From FEN-1279 sp964501535 (GTDB lineage Bacteria > Bacteroidota > Ignavibacteria > Tepidaquicellales > Tepidaquicellaceae), in the NCBI GenBank assembly GCA_964501535.1, contig CAZCSV010000006.1, forward strand, positions 106,874 through 170,873: a stretch of 64,000 bases of DNA, read 5' to 3'. Within the stretch, counting starts at the first letter, position 1; each line of letters begins with the position of its first letter. Positions 8,203 through 17,857 of the stretch are shown one piece after another. Under the pieces are notes generated by a model. It was not told the DNA's origin. It did not search any database and worked only from the letters and a program-made list of their open reading frames with translations. Both the position numbers and the translations under genes were made by a program.

Positions 8203-10485
8203 TTATGAATTCTTCACTTTCGGTAATATTAGGAAAAATGTGCTGCCTTTTCCGACTTCACTTACGACTTCTATTCTTCCGTTATTCTTCTCTGCAAATT
8301 CTTTGGAAATAATCAATCCCAGTCCTGTTCCTTTTTCTTTCTCCGTCCCTTTGGTAGAATATGCCGAATCTATTCTGAATAATTTCGAAATGTTCTCTTT
8401 GTCAATCCCTATTCCGGTATCGTTAACCGATATCCGGATCTCGTTTTCGGTATCTTTTGCATCCAGCACTATCTGACCCTCCCTTTTTGTAAATTTTATC
8501 GCATTTGAAACAAAATTTCTCAGAATAGTCATTACCATATTTCTATCAGCATATATAAATAAATCTTCAATAATATTTGAATAAAGAATAATATCTTTAC
8601 TTTTTGCCGAATCCTTATACATCTTAATTATTGAATAAAACAGTTCAATAATGTAAATCATTTCCGGAGAGGCTTTTATCTTTCCGGTCTGTGAGCCTGT
8701 CCATTGAAGCAAATCCTCAAGAAGGCTGTAAGTCTCCGTTGTTGCCTTGTAAATATTATCTGAATATCCCGAGATTTTATCGGGTATAAATTTCTTTGCG
8801 TTATTTCTCAGCATGTCAGAATATCCGAGCAGTGTCTGAAACGGGCTTCTTAAATCGTGAGCAATGATTGAATAGAATTTATCTTTCGTAGCATTTAATT
8901 TTACCTGCTCGTCTGCGTATTTTCGGAGCAGATATTCATCATGTTTCCTTTTTGTTATATCCCTGATGATAGTCACAAAACCTTTCTGTTTCCCTTCGAA
9001 ATCTTTAATAATCGATGAACTTAAATCGGCGGGAAAAACAGAACCATCTTTTTTTACCATCTCAAATTCTTTATTTACTACATATCCTTTCTTTAATATC
9101 TCTTTTGAAATTGAATTTAATTTATAATGGTCTTTTTTTGAAATGAAGTTTGTATATTCTTTACCAATTATTCTTTTGTAATTTGAATAGCCGAACATTT
9201 CTACCGCCCGGTGATTTACTAAAGTTAATTTTTGTTCTGTGTCTGTGACGACAATTGCATCGGGTGATGTGTTAACCAGTGTGCGGTAATTTTCTTCGCT
9301 TTCCTTCAGTGCTTTTTGAGCAAGCTCAAGTTCTGTGATATCTCTCATTATAGCAATGTTAAATACTTCACCGTCTACCTTAAACTTTGATACATGCACC
9401 TCGAGGCTGAATTCGTAACCATCTTTTTTTAAACCCTTTGTGATATAAGACGTAGGTGCGTATTCCCCCTTTGCCCTGTTCCTTGTGTATTTTTTTATTG
9501 TATCCCGTTCGCTTGGAGCCATCAACATAGATTCATCCTTGCCTATAATATCATCGTAATCTTTGTAGCCGAATAAGTTTAAGAATGCGGGATTTACTAG
9601 TAAATTGATACCGTCCTTGGTAACACCAATAGCGTCTACCGAAAACATAAATATCGTCTGAAATTTTATTTCACTTTCCTTTAGGGCTTCATCGGCAAGC
9701 TTTTGCTCTGTTATATCCGTGACACTCGTTATTGAACCGATTATATTACCCTTTAAATCGTAATATGGTGTTCCTTTAACATAACACCATATCAACTCGC
9801 CGTTTTTTTTCCTGCATCTAAGTTCATATTCGTCGGAAATTCCCTCTTCACGCATCTTGTTTTTCTTTACTATAAAATCCGCATCCTTTTTATCATACAG
9901 AAGCATATAGCTGCTTTTACCAATTAGCTCTTCTAAATTGTATCCGAATATTTCGCAAGTCCTTTTGTTTGCATACATCATGACACCGTTATTGTCCACA
10001 TAGAAAATGCATTCGTGAAGGTTATCTATCAGGGTTCTGTATTTTAGTTCGCTCTCTTTTAATGCCGTTTCGAAATTTTTTCTGAGTGTAATATCCTTGA
10101 CAATTCTAATTGTGTTTCCTTCTTTTGAGCGAGAAAGGGAAAGTTCATGATAAAATTTACTATTGTCTTTTCTTTTTCCTATTGCTTCGCCGCTCCAGAA
10201 TCCGTATGAATCTAATTCCTTGCTGACTTCTTTTAAAAACCTTTCCATTTCTTTTCCGTCATACAGGATTTTCCAGTGCTTACCGATAAGTTCTCTTGTA
10301 CTCTTATAGCCGTAAATTTTCGCCGCCGCATCGTTTACAAAAATAAATTTACCGTCTTTATCTGCAATTGATATTCCGTATATGGAGGAATTTACGGCTG
10401 AAGTAAAATCGATTTTGTTGTCTATGTCGAATTTCTTTATTTTTTCTGTCTTTGTTAAAGTCTTCTTTGCAGATTTGTTTTTCAT
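8203..10485 (-). CDS. Cytoplasmic sensor histidine kinase with four PAS domains
   Basis: 760 residues without a signal peptide or membrane helix. Four PAS/PAC units follow one another at about residues 26-137, 145-262, 270-388 and 395-513; each ends in a PAC-like DIT motif (KDITLRK, TDITEQK, RDITELE, RDITKRK). A HisKA domain follows with H-box IIAHDLRSPFQTLLGY, then a HATPase domain with N-box LRNFVSNAIKF, G1 DTGIGI and G2 GTGLGLIISKEF, so it should be active. The input signal is unknown and is presumably cytoplasmic. No response regulator is encoded anywhere in the window, so it is an orphan here. It is divergent from the MFSD1-like gene, separated by 231 bases. Confidence 0.9.
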   Translation of the reverse strand: MKNKSAKKTLTKTEKIKKFDIDNKIDFTSAVNSSIYGISIADKDGKFIFVNDAAAKIYGYKSTRELIGKHWKILYDGKEMERFLKEVSKELDSYGFWSGEAIGKRKDNSKFYHELSLSRSKEGNTIRIVKDITLRKNFETALKESELKYRTLIDNLHECIFYVDNNGVMMYANKRTCEIFGYNLEELIGKSSYMLLYDKKDADFIVKKNKMREEGISDEYELRCRKKNGELIWCYVKGTPYYDLKGNIIGSITSVTDITEQKLADEALKESEIKFQTIFMFSVDAIGVTKDGINLLVNPAFLNLFGYKDYDDIIGKDESMLMAPSERDTIKKYTRNRAKGEYAPTSYITKGLKKDGYEFSLEVHVSKFKVDGEVFNIAIMRDITELELAQKALKESEENYRTLVNTSPDAIVVTDTEQKLTLVNHRAVEMFGYSNYKRIIGKEYTNFISKKDHYKLNSISKEILKKGYVVNKEFEMVKKDGSVFPADLSSSIIKDFEGKQKGFVTIIRDITKRKHDEYLLRKYADEQVKLNATKDKFYSIIAHDLRSPFQTLLGYSDMLRNNAKKFIPDKISGYSDNIYKATTETYSLLEDLLQWTGSQTGKIKASPEMIYIIELFYSIIKMYKDSAKSKDIILYSNIIEDLFIYADRNMVMTILRNFVSNAIKFTKREGQIVLDAKDTENEIRISVNDTGIGIDKENISKLFRIDSAYSTKGTEKEKGTGLGLIISKEFAEKNNGRIEVVSEVGKGSTFFLILPKVKNS

Positions 10486-10716
10486 ATATAAAAATTATTT
10501 TCACAACTAAGAAATATCATAGAAGAATAGTTATATTTTAATTTATCCCCAGTATTTATGTTTAAATTTAGTAAAAAGAAACATTATCAAAAAGACTATT
10601 CAAATATTATTTAAATTATTAACGACTGAAGTCTTCTCTTTCAACCTTTCACATCATTCCAAAAATATTTAAATTACGATAATATTACGGAATTCTCAAA
10701 AACAACTTATAGAAAA

Positions 10717-12120
10717 ATGACTGAACAAATTAAAAAGGCATTAAACGATTCGAAGGCGGCACGCTGGACTGCTTTACTTATTGTAGCATTTACAATGTTT
10801 GCTGGCTATTATCTTGCCGACGTTATGTCTCCTCTTGAACAAATGCTTGAAGAGCAGCTCCACTGGAGTGCATCTGATTACGGCTGGTATACAGGTGCAT
10901 ATGGTTGGTTTAACGTATTTCTATTTTTTCTGATTTTAGGAGGAATTATACTCGATAAAATGGGTGTGCGTTTTACAGGTCTTGCCTCGGCTGTGGTTAT
11001 GGTAATCGGTGCCGGACTTAAATACTGGGCGATTACAACAAACATACTGGACGGAAAAACCTGGACTTTTATAGTATGGGATTTTCCTGCTCAGGTCTGG
11101 ATGGCTGCTCTTGGATATGCGATTTTCGGTGTTGGGGTTGAAGTAGCAGGTATTACGGTCTCCAAGGTTATAGTCAAATGGTTTACGGGTCACGAACTTG
11201 CACTTGCAATGGGACTTCAGCTTGCTATTGCCCGTCTGGGGACTGCTCTTGCTCTTTCCACATCGCTTCCTATCGCAAGGGCTGTAGGTACAGTTTCCAT
11301 GCCGGTTTTAATCTGTCTTATAATGCTGGTTATAGGTTTGCTTGCTTTTTTTGTTTATACTTTTAATGATAAACGGCTCGACAGGTCAATTGCAGAAACC
11401 AAACCTGATACCGGAAATGCTGATACATCCGAAGAGGAATTCAAAATCAAGGATTTGGTATTTATATTATCGAACAAAGGCTGGTGGTATATTTCAATAT
11501 TGTGCGCACTGTTTTACTCTGCTGTATTTCCGTTCCTTAAGTATGCAACAGCACTTATGATTAATAAATTTGGTGTGGACGAAAACCTTGCAGGCATTAT
11601 TCCGGGTTTACTGCCTTTCGGAACGATTCTTCTTACACCGGTATTCGGAAGCATGTATGATAAAAAGGGCAGGGGTGCTTCAATAATGATTTTCGGTTCA
11701 GTACTTATTATCATAGTTCATTTGTTATTTGCAGTTCCTGTATTGAATCATTATTTGGTTGCAATAGTGCTTATGATAATACTTGGCATTGGTTTTTCAC
11801 TTGTTCCGTCTGCTATGTGGCCTTCGGTACCTAAAATTATTCCTCATAAACAGTTGGGCTCGGCTTATGCATTGATATTTTACGTACAGAATATAGTTGC
11901 CCTGATGTCAGTTCCAGCTTTGATTGGATGGGTGCTCGAAAAATATTGTATCATAAATGAAGTAGTAGTTGAAGGGAAAACGGTGTCCAATTATAATTAT
12001 ACACTTCCGATGCTGATTTTTATGGGATTTGGAATTATCGGCTTGGTATTCGCTTTTCTTTTGAAACTCGAAGATAAGAAAAAAGGTTACGGACTGGAAC
12101 TTCCCAATATTAAGAAATAA
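10717..12120 (+). CDS. MFS transporter of the MFSD1-like type
   Basis: 467 residues, about 12 membrane helices. The segment KWFTGHELALAMGLQLAIAR and the later SAVFPFLKYA, TPVFGSMYDKKGRG and PHKQLGSAYALIF resemble, from memory, the corresponding parts of animal MFSD1 (SWFKGKELNLVFGLQLSMAR, VAVFPFIGLG, SPVFGLLVDKTGKN, PEHQLGTAYGFM). Mammalian MFSD1 is reported as a lysosomal dipeptide carrier; dipeptide or amino-acid transport here is inference. It opens the glycoprotein-degradation gene run, 72 bases upstream of the sugar permease on the same strand. A generic sugar or organic-acid MFS carrier is the main alternative. Confidence 0.75.
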   Translation: MTEQIKKALNDSKAARWTALLIVAFTMFAGYYLADVMSPLEQMLEEQLHWSASDYGWYTGAYGWFNVFLFFLILGGIILDKMGVRFTGLASAVVMVIGAGLKYWAITTNILDGKTWTFIVWDFPAQVWMAALGYAIFGVGVEVAGITVSKVIVKWFTGHELALAMGLQLAIARLGTALALSTSLPIARAVGTVSMPVLICLIMLVIGLLAFFVYTFNDKRLDRSIAETKPDTGNADTSEEEFKIKDLVFILSNKGWWYISILCALFYSAVFPFLKYATALMINKFGVDENLAGIIPGLLPFGTILLTPVFGSMYDKKGRGASIMIFGSVLIIIVHLLFAVPVLNHYLVAIVLMIILGIGFSLVPSAMWPSVPKIIPHKQLGSAYALIFYVQNIVALMSVPALIGWVLEKYCIINEVVVEGKTVSNYNYTLPMLIFMGFGIIGLVFAFLLKLEDKKKGYGLELPNIKK

Positions 12121-12146
12121 AACAGGATAGTAATTTTATGTAATAT

Positions 12147-12175
12147 CAGGCGGATTAATTTTAATAATCCGTCTG
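12147..12175 (+). other. Intercistronic hairpin without T-tract
   Basis: caggcggatta (12147-12157) pairs with taatccgtctg (12165-12175), an 11-bp stem with one G-T pair and a 7-base loop, between the MFSD1-like and sugar permease genes. No T-run follows. It could be an mRNA-stabilising or attenuating hairpin rather than a full terminator. Confidence 0.45.
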
Positions 12176-12192
12176 AAATATAAATACAATAT

Positions 12193-13575
12193 ATGGAAAA
12201 CAATTCTGCTGCTCCCAAATTTACATCATCTCTGGCAGTGATGATTTCGCTTTTCTTTATGTGGGGATTCATCACGAGTTTGAACGATGTTCTTACACCT
12301 TTTCTGAAAGGAGTTTTTGAACTTTCTCACTTCGAAGCAAATCTTGTCCAGTTTTCTTTCTTCGGTGCATATTTTATTGGTTCGCTGTTGTATTTTATTT
12401 CTTCGATTACAATAGGTGACCCGATAGCTAAGATGGGATATAAAAACGGAATAGTGCTTGGATTATTGTTATCCGCACTCGGATGTTTTTTGTTCTTTCC
12501 TTCCGCGCATTTTAAATCTTTCGGATTTTTTCTTGGAGCATTATTTTGTATCAGCTTTGGTCTGACAATTTTACAGATTGCAGCAAACCCTTATGTGGCT
12601 TTGCTCGGTAAACCGGAAACGGCATCGAGCAGATTAAATCTTGCACAGGGGTTTAATTCTTTTGGACATACGATTGCACCCGTTATTGGAGGATTTTTAA
12701 TTTTTAAGTTTTTTTTAACCGGTGAAAATCCCGCAGCAAACTCGGTAAAAATTCCTTACATTATTTTCGGAGGAGCTTTTTTGTTGCTTGCCATTTTGAT
12801 TGCTTTTGTCCATTTACCTGCTTTTACAGGCGGAGAAAAAATCGAAAGAAAACCCGAAGCTCTTAAACACAGGAATTTATTCTGGGGAATATTTGCGATA
12901 TTCTTTTATGTCGGAGCGGAAGTATCAATCGGCAGTAATTTGGTTGCATACTTAAAACTGCCTGATGTTGCCGGGCTTGCCGAGGCAGATGCAAGCAGAT
13001 ACCTTGCTTTCTATTGGGGTGGTGCTATGATAGGAAGATTTATGGGCTCTGTATCTCTCAGCGAAGCTAAAGGAGCTAGAAAATATTTTTCTATGATTGT
13101 GATCGCCGTGGTATTATTTGTAATAATTTTCATTATCACTAAAATTGAATTTATACTCGTCTGGTATTTCCTGATATTTCTGGTCATAAATTTTTTTGCT
13201 TTCATGCTCGGAAAATCACTTCCCGCAAGAACCTTGACGATTTTCGCTTTTTTTGTAATGGGACTGCTTTTAATTGGAATTTTCGGAACAGGGAAGGTTG
13301 CAATGTGGTCTATGCTCGGAATCGGTATGTTTAATTCGATTATGTGGTCGAATATTTTTACTCTAGCAATAGATAAACTTGATAAATATACTTCTCAAGG
13401 CTCGTCTTTGCTTGTTATGATGATAGTCGGAGGAGCAATTCTGCCGTTATTACAGGGTGCTTTGGCTGATGTAGCAGGAGTACATTATTCCTTGTTTGTT
13501 CCTTTATCAGCTTATTTTTACCTGATATTTTACGGAATCAGCGGTTATAAAATAAAATTTTCAAATGTAAAGTAA
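12193..13575 (+). CDS. FucP/GluP/NagP-family sugar:H+ symporter
   Basis: 460 residues, 12 predicted membrane helices. The N-terminal SLFFMWGFITSLNDVLTPFL and the segment LQIAANPYVALLGKPETASS are diagnostic of the glucose/galactose/GlcNAc/fucose branch of the MFS. In this context (GH20 hexosaminidase and ROK kinase in the same run) GlcNAc is the favoured substrate, as for NagP, but glucose, galactose or mannose cannot be excluded. Its stop is 6 bases before the kinase start, so transport and phosphorylation are very likely co-expressed. Confidence 0.88.
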   Translation: MENNSAAPKFTSSLAVMISLFFMWGFITSLNDVLTPFLKGVFELSHFEANLVQFSFFGAYFIGSLLYFISSITIGDPIAKMGYKNGIVLGLLLSALGCFLFFPSAHFKSFGFFLGALFCISFGLTILQIAANPYVALLGKPETASSRLNLAQGFNSFGHTIAPVIGGFLIFKFFLTGENPAANSVKIPYIIFGGAFLLLAILIAFVHLPAFTGGEKIERKPEALKHRNLFWGIFAIFFYVGAEVSIGSNLVAYLKLPDVAGLAEADASRYLAFYWGGAMIGRFMGSVSLSEAKGARKYFSMIVIAVVLFVIIFIITKIEFILVWYFLIFLVINFFAFMLGKSLPARTLTIFAFFVMGLLLIGIFGTGKVAMWSMLGIGMFNSIMWSNIFTLAIDKLDKYTSQGSSLLVMMIVGGAILPLLQGALADVAGVHYSLFVPLSAYFYLIFYGISGYKIKFSNVK

Positions 13576-13581
13576 ATTAAA

Positions 13582-14535
13582 ATGGAATACTCAATCGGAA
13601 TAGATATAGGCGGAACAAATACAGTTTTTGGACTTGTCGACAGAAAGGGTAACTGCATCTCAGAAGGCTCATTAAGAACCGATAAGTTTGAAGAAGTAAA
13701 AGATTTCGTGAAAGAATTATCCGATGAAATAAATAAAATTTTATACGAACTAAGTATTGATAATGATGTAAAAGGAATTGGAATTGGCGCGCCTAATGGA
13801 AACTTTTTTAAGGGTACGGTTGAATTTGCCCCTAATTTAAGATGGAAAGGTATAATTAATTTTGCTGAATTGTTCAAAGAGCATTTTGACTTGCCCGTAA
13901 TACTTACAAACGATGCAAATGCTGCCGCAATCGGAGAAATGATTTACGGTGCTGCAAAAGGTATGAAAGATTTTGTCGTTGTCACATTGGGAACCGGACT
14001 CGGAAGCGGATTCGTATCAAACGGAGAAATGATTTACGGACATGACGGATTTGCCGGTGAACTCGGACATACAATCATATTCCACGAAGGGCGTCAGTGC
14101 GGGTGCGGCAGAAAAGGTTGTCTCGAGCAGTATGCTTCGGCTACCGGAATTGTGAAAACTGTTCTGGAAATGCTGGAATCGACAACCGAAGACAGTATAC
14201 TGAAAAATTACAAGCCTGAAGAAATAACTTCCAAATTAATTTACGAAGCTGCACATCAGAATGATGCCGTAGCTTTGGAAGCGTTTGATTTTACGGGGCG
14301 CGTTCTCGGCTTTTCGCTGGCCAATGCTGTTGCATTAACAAGCCCGGAAGCCATTATTTTGTTTGGAGGACTTGCTCTCGCGGGTGATTATATTTTCAAA
14401 CCTACTAAGATGTATATGGAATACTATATGCTTAATATTTTTAGAGACAAAGTAAAATTATTACCGTCTCAAATAGTCGGAAAAAATGCCGCAGTTCTTG
14501 GAGCAAGCGCTCTAGTTTGGAAAACACTGGAATAA
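13582..14535 (+). CDS. ROK-family sugar kinase (glucokinase/GlcNAc or mannose kinase)
   Basis: 317 residues, normal for ROK kinases. Seen: phosphate loop IGIDIGGTNTVFG at the N-terminus, catalytic Asp in LTNDANAAAIGE, phosphate-2 motif VTLGTGLGSGF, and the zinc site GHT followed by CGCGRKGCLEQYAS. ROK enzymes phosphorylate hexoses at C6 using ATP; in this operon GlcNAc or mannose released by the GH20, GH92 and GH2 enzymes are likely substrates. It has no DNA-binding N-terminus, so it is a kinase and not a ROK repressor. It is tightly packed between the permease (6 bases) and GH20 (21 bases). Confidence 0.9.
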   Translation: MEYSIGIDIGGTNTVFGLVDRKGNCISEGSLRTDKFEEVKDFVKELSDEINKILYELSIDNDVKGIGIGAPNGNFFKGTVEFAPNLRWKGIINFAELFKEHFDLPVILTNDANAAAIGEMIYGAAKGMKDFVVVTLGTGLGSGFVSNGEMIYGHDGFAGELGHTIIFHEGRQCGCGRKGCLEQYASATGIVKTVLEMLESTTEDSILKNYKPEEITSKLIYEAAHQNDAVALEAFDFTGRVLGFSLANAVALTSPEAIILFGGLALAGDYIFKPTKMYMEYYMLNIFRDKVKLLPSQIVGKNAAVLGASALVWKTLE

Positions 14536-14556
14536 ATAATAATCAGACATAACATT

Positions 14557-16833
14557 ATGAAAAAAAATATATTCTGTATTTTTCTATCCGTAATATTTGT
14601 TTTCTCGTTTCAAAATCTCATTTCTCAGAATATAATACCTGAACCCGTTCAGATGGATATTCATGAAGGATTTTTTTTTCTCAGTAAATCCACAATAATC
14701 TCACCCTATGATGACAATACATATAATGATGCTGTAATATTTAATGAATATCTGAAAAATGTTTACGGATTTGAATTGAAGATAGAAATGAATTCTGCAA
14801 TTGAAAGTAATGTAATTCTTATATCGAAAGGTGACAGAACGGATATTCCCGAAGGTGGTTATGAAATGAGAATTACGAAATTTGAGATTCTAATATACGG
14901 TAATGCGACTCATTTTGCACTTCAGAGTTTAAAACAACTTTTAACGAAAGATGATGATGGAATTTTTAAGGTTCCATGTCTGTATATATTTGATTATCCG
15001 CGTTATAATTACCGCGGAATGCACCTGGATGTGTGCAGGCATTTCTTCCCGAAGGAATTTATAAAAAAATACATCGATTACATCGCAATGTATAAGATGA
15101 ATTATTTTCACTGGCACCTGACTGAAGACCAGGGATGGAGGATTGAAATAAAAAAATACCCTAAGCTTACCGAAATCGGAGCATGGCGTAAGGGAATCTT
15201 AACCGGAAAATATAAGGATAAATCACGTTCAGGTGACACAGCGGTTTACGGTGGTTATTACTTGCAGGATGATATAAAAGAAATAGTAGAATATGCCGCA
15301 AAAAGACACGTTACAATAATACCTGAGATAGAAATACCGGGACATTCACTTGCCGCACTCTCTTCTTATCCGGAATTTTCCTGCACCGGAGGACCTTTTG
15401 AGGTCGCACGTGAATGGGGTGTATTCGATGATGTTTTTTGTCCTAAGGAAGAGACTTTTAAATTTTTAGAGGATGTTTTATCCGAAGTTGTATCATTATT
15501 TCCCTCAAAGTACATTCACATAGGCGGAGATGAAGTTCCGAAAATCAGATGGAAAAATTGCAGCCTTTGCCGGGAATTAATCAAAAGGGAAGGTCTTAAA
15601 GATGAAAACGAATTGCAAAGTTATTTTATCGGACGCATAGAAAAATTTTTAAATTCAAAAAACAAAACTATAATAGGGTGGGATGAAATTCTCGAAGGTG
15701 GACTTGCACCAAATGCTGTTGTTATGTCTTGGCGGGGAACCGAAGGCGGTATCGAAGCCGCAAAACAAAATCACAATGTTATTATGACTCCGGGAGAGTA
15801 TTGTTATTTAGACCATTATCAGGCAGACCCGAGAAATGAGCCTTTAGCCTTCGGAGGTTATACAACTGTGGAAAAAGTTTATTCATTTGAACCGACACCA
15901 AGCGAATTGTCTAATGAGCAAAAAAGTAAAATTCTCGGTGCACAGGGAAATGTCTGGACAGAGTATATAATCACACCCGGAAAAGTTGAATATATGATAT
16001 TTCCAAGAATGTGCGCTCTCTCTGAAGTACTTTGGAGCCCCGTAGAAAAAAAAGATTTTACTGATTTTAAAAACCGCTTAAAATTTCATTTTAATTTGTT
16101 CGATGAACTTGGTATTAATTATTCAAAGGCAATTTTTAATATTGGTTCAAAGTGCAGGCAGTCTGATACCAGAGAAGGTCTCTTGATAGAATTATCATCT
16201 CCTTTTCCGAATTCGGAAATTCGTTTTACAACAGACGGCTCGGAACCGAATATAAATTCCTTAAAATATTTATCTCCGATAATGTTAAAAAAATCATCGA
16301 TATTGAAAGCAATATATTTTGAAGACCGTATGAGACATGGAAATATCTTTATACAGGAATTTATTTTAAATAAGGCTACGGGAAAGGATATAAAATTATT
16401 GACTGAACCAAGAAAAAAATACAGTGTGGGTGGGGCTTTTTCCCTTGTTGACGGTGTTAAGGGAAGTTTACCTTGGAGTGGGAGGGATTGGCTCGGATTT
16501 CTCGGTGACGATATGATTGCAACGATTGATTTGGGAAGGGAACAGGAAATATCGGAGGCTGTTGTTGATGTCCTCAGTGCAGAAGAAAGCTGGATTTATC
16601 TTCCGAAGGAAATCGAAATATTGGTTTCATCCGATGGGTTACACTATAAATCTGTAAAAATAGTCGGATGGGAATACATTAGTAAATACGAAAGGAACGT
16701 TCAAATAAATTTTGAAAAAGTTAATGCAAAATTTGTGAAAATCGTGGCAAAAAATTTCGGGAAAATTCCTCAAGATAAACCCGGAGAGGGGACGGATGCC
16801 TGGATTTTTATAGATGAAATCTCTATTAATTAA
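14557..16833 (+). CDS. GH20 beta-N-acetylhexosaminidase with C-terminal CHB_HEX_C and F5/8 modules
   Basis: 758 residues. Residues 1-24 are a Sec signal. A GH20b domain (about 26-140) precedes the catalytic barrel (about 145-500) with RGMHLDVCRHFFP, FHWHLTEDQGWR and the active-site pair HIGGDE (Asp325-Glu326). It should remove terminal beta-linked GlcNAc or GalNAc from glycans outside the cytoplasm. Next comes a CHB_HEX_C-like segment (FTTDGSEPNINS, about 535-605), then an F5/8 type C-like domain to the end. There is no T9SS domain, so a periplasmic or outer-membrane location is inferred. The same C-terminal pair occurs on the GH92 protein at 22534-25446. Confidence 0.92.
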   Translation: MKKNIFCIFLSVIFVFSFQNLISQNIIPEPVQMDIHEGFFFLSKSTIISPYDDNTYNDAVIFNEYLKNVYGFELKIEMNSAIESNVILISKGDRTDIPEGGYEMRITKFEILIYGNATHFALQSLKQLLTKDDDGIFKVPCLYIFDYPRYNYRGMHLDVCRHFFPKEFIKKYIDYIAMYKMNYFHWHLTEDQGWRIEIKKYPKLTEIGAWRKGILTGKYKDKSRSGDTAVYGGYYLQDDIKEIVEYAAKRHVTIIPEIEIPGHSLAALSSYPEFSCTGGPFEVAREWGVFDDVFCPKEETFKFLEDVLSEVVSLFPSKYIHIGGDEVPKIRWKNCSLCRELIKREGLKDENELQSYFIGRIEKFLNSKNKTIIGWDEILEGGLAPNAVVMSWRGTEGGIEAAKQNHNVIMTPGEYCYLDHYQADPRNEPLAFGGYTTVEKVYSFEPTPSELSNEQKSKILGAQGNVWTEYIITPGKVEYMIFPRMCALSEVLWSPVEKKDFTDFKNRLKFHFNLFDELGINYSKAIFNIGSKCRQSDTREGLLIELSSPFPNSEIRFTTDGSEPNINSLKYLSPIMLKKSSILKAIYFEDRMRHGNIFIQEFILNKATGKDIKLLTEPRKKYSVGGAFSLVDGVKGSLPWSGRDWLGFLGDDMIATIDLGREQEISEAVVDVLSAEESWIYLPKEIEILVSSDGLHYKSVKIVGWEYISKYERNVQINFEKVNAKFVKIVAKNFGKIPQDKPGEGTDAWIFIDEISIN

Positions 16834-16854
16834 CATTAATAAATTATAAAAAAT

Positions 16855-17835
16855 ATGCAAACACGCAGACAGTTTTTAAAAATATCCGCTTTAATAACGA
16901 CTCTATTCCCTTTTTTGAAAGTTAAAGCGGTTAATAAAATTCCTTTCTCCGGAAAAGGAACGAAACCCATTGTGTTATCAACCTGGAAATTCGGTGTTCC
17001 TGCAAATGAAGAGGCATGGAAGGTTTTGAACAGTAATGGTTGGGCGCTGGATGCGGTCGAAGCAGGGGTGAAAATTCCCGAAGGTGACCCTAATGTACGC
17101 TCGGTTGGTTATGGCGGACTTCCCGATAGGGATGGACATGTTACACTTGATGCCTGCATTATGGATGAAGGAATGAATTGCGGCTCAGTAGCATTTCTTG
17201 AAAATATTATGCACCCGATTTCTGTCGCAAGACTGGTTATGGAAAAAACCCCTCACATTATGCTCGTGGGCGAAGGTGCTTTTAAATTCGCAATGGAAAA
17301 CGAATTTAAAAAAGAAAATATGCTTACACCGGAATCGGAAAAAATCTGGAGAGAATGGTTAAATAATTCCGGCTACCAGCCAGAAATTGATGAAACTAAT
17401 CACGATACCATAGGGATGATTGCTCTGGACTCGAATGGAAGATTATCCGGTGCATGTACGACGAGCGGTTTGAGCTATAAATTGCACGGACGGGTCGGGG
17501 ATTCGCCGATTATCGGAGCAGGTCTTTATGTGGATGGAGAAATTGGTGCGGCAACTTCAACCGGAATAGGAGAGGAAGTAATCCGTATTTCGGGAACCCA
17601 TCTTGTGGTTGAGCTTATGAGACAGGGAAGAAGTCCGCAGGAAGCATGCGAAGAAGCCGTTATGCGTGTCGTTAAAAATAAAAAGAATGAAATTGATTCA
17701 GATTTTCAGGTCGGATTTCTTGCACTGAATAAAAACGGGGAATACGGTGCTTATGCGGTGAACAAAGGTTTTCAGTATGCAGTTTATTCCAATGACGAAA
17801 AAAATCTCTTAAAGGATTCAAACAGCAGATTTTAA
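16855..17835 (+). CDS. Glycosylasparaginase (N4-(beta-N-acetylglucosaminyl)-L-asparaginase), Tat-exported
   Basis: 326 residues. This is an Ntn-hydrolase that cuts the GlcNAc-Asn bond of glycoproteins. The N-terminal half carries STWKFG, LDAVEAGVKIPEGDP and SVGYGGLPDRDG; the autocleavage and nucleophile site is HD-TIG, with Asp184 followed by catalytic Thr185. After it come GACTTSGLSYKLHGRVGDSP and the glycine-rich GAATSTGIGEE. These fit glycosylasparaginase better than plant-type isoaspartyl peptidase. The N-terminus TRRQFLK is a near-perfect twin-arginine motif before a hydrophobic stretch, so export in folded form is likely. It begins 21 bases after the GH20 stop. Confidence 0.9.
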   Translation: MQTRRQFLKISALITTLFPFLKVKAVNKIPFSGKGTKPIVLSTWKFGVPANEEAWKVLNSNGWALDAVEAGVKIPEGDPNVRSVGYGGLPDRDGHVTLDACIMDEGMNCGSVAFLENIMHPISVARLVMEKTPHIMLVGEGAFKFAMENEFKKENMLTPESEKIWREWLNNSGYQPEIDETNHDTIGMIALDSNGRLSGACTTSGLSYKLHGRVGDSPIIGAGLYVDGEIGAATSTGIGEEVIRISGTHLVVELMRQGRSPQEACEEAVMRVVKNKKNEIDSDFQVGFLALNKNGEYGAYAVNKGFQYAVYSNDEKNLLKDSNSRF

Positions 17836-17857
17836 TAGGGCTTGTCGTAACTGAGAT

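Noticed and set aside
13582..14535. ROK-family transcriptional repressor
   Set aside because: No N-terminal helix-turn-helix; the protein starts directly with the phosphate loop and has kinase length.
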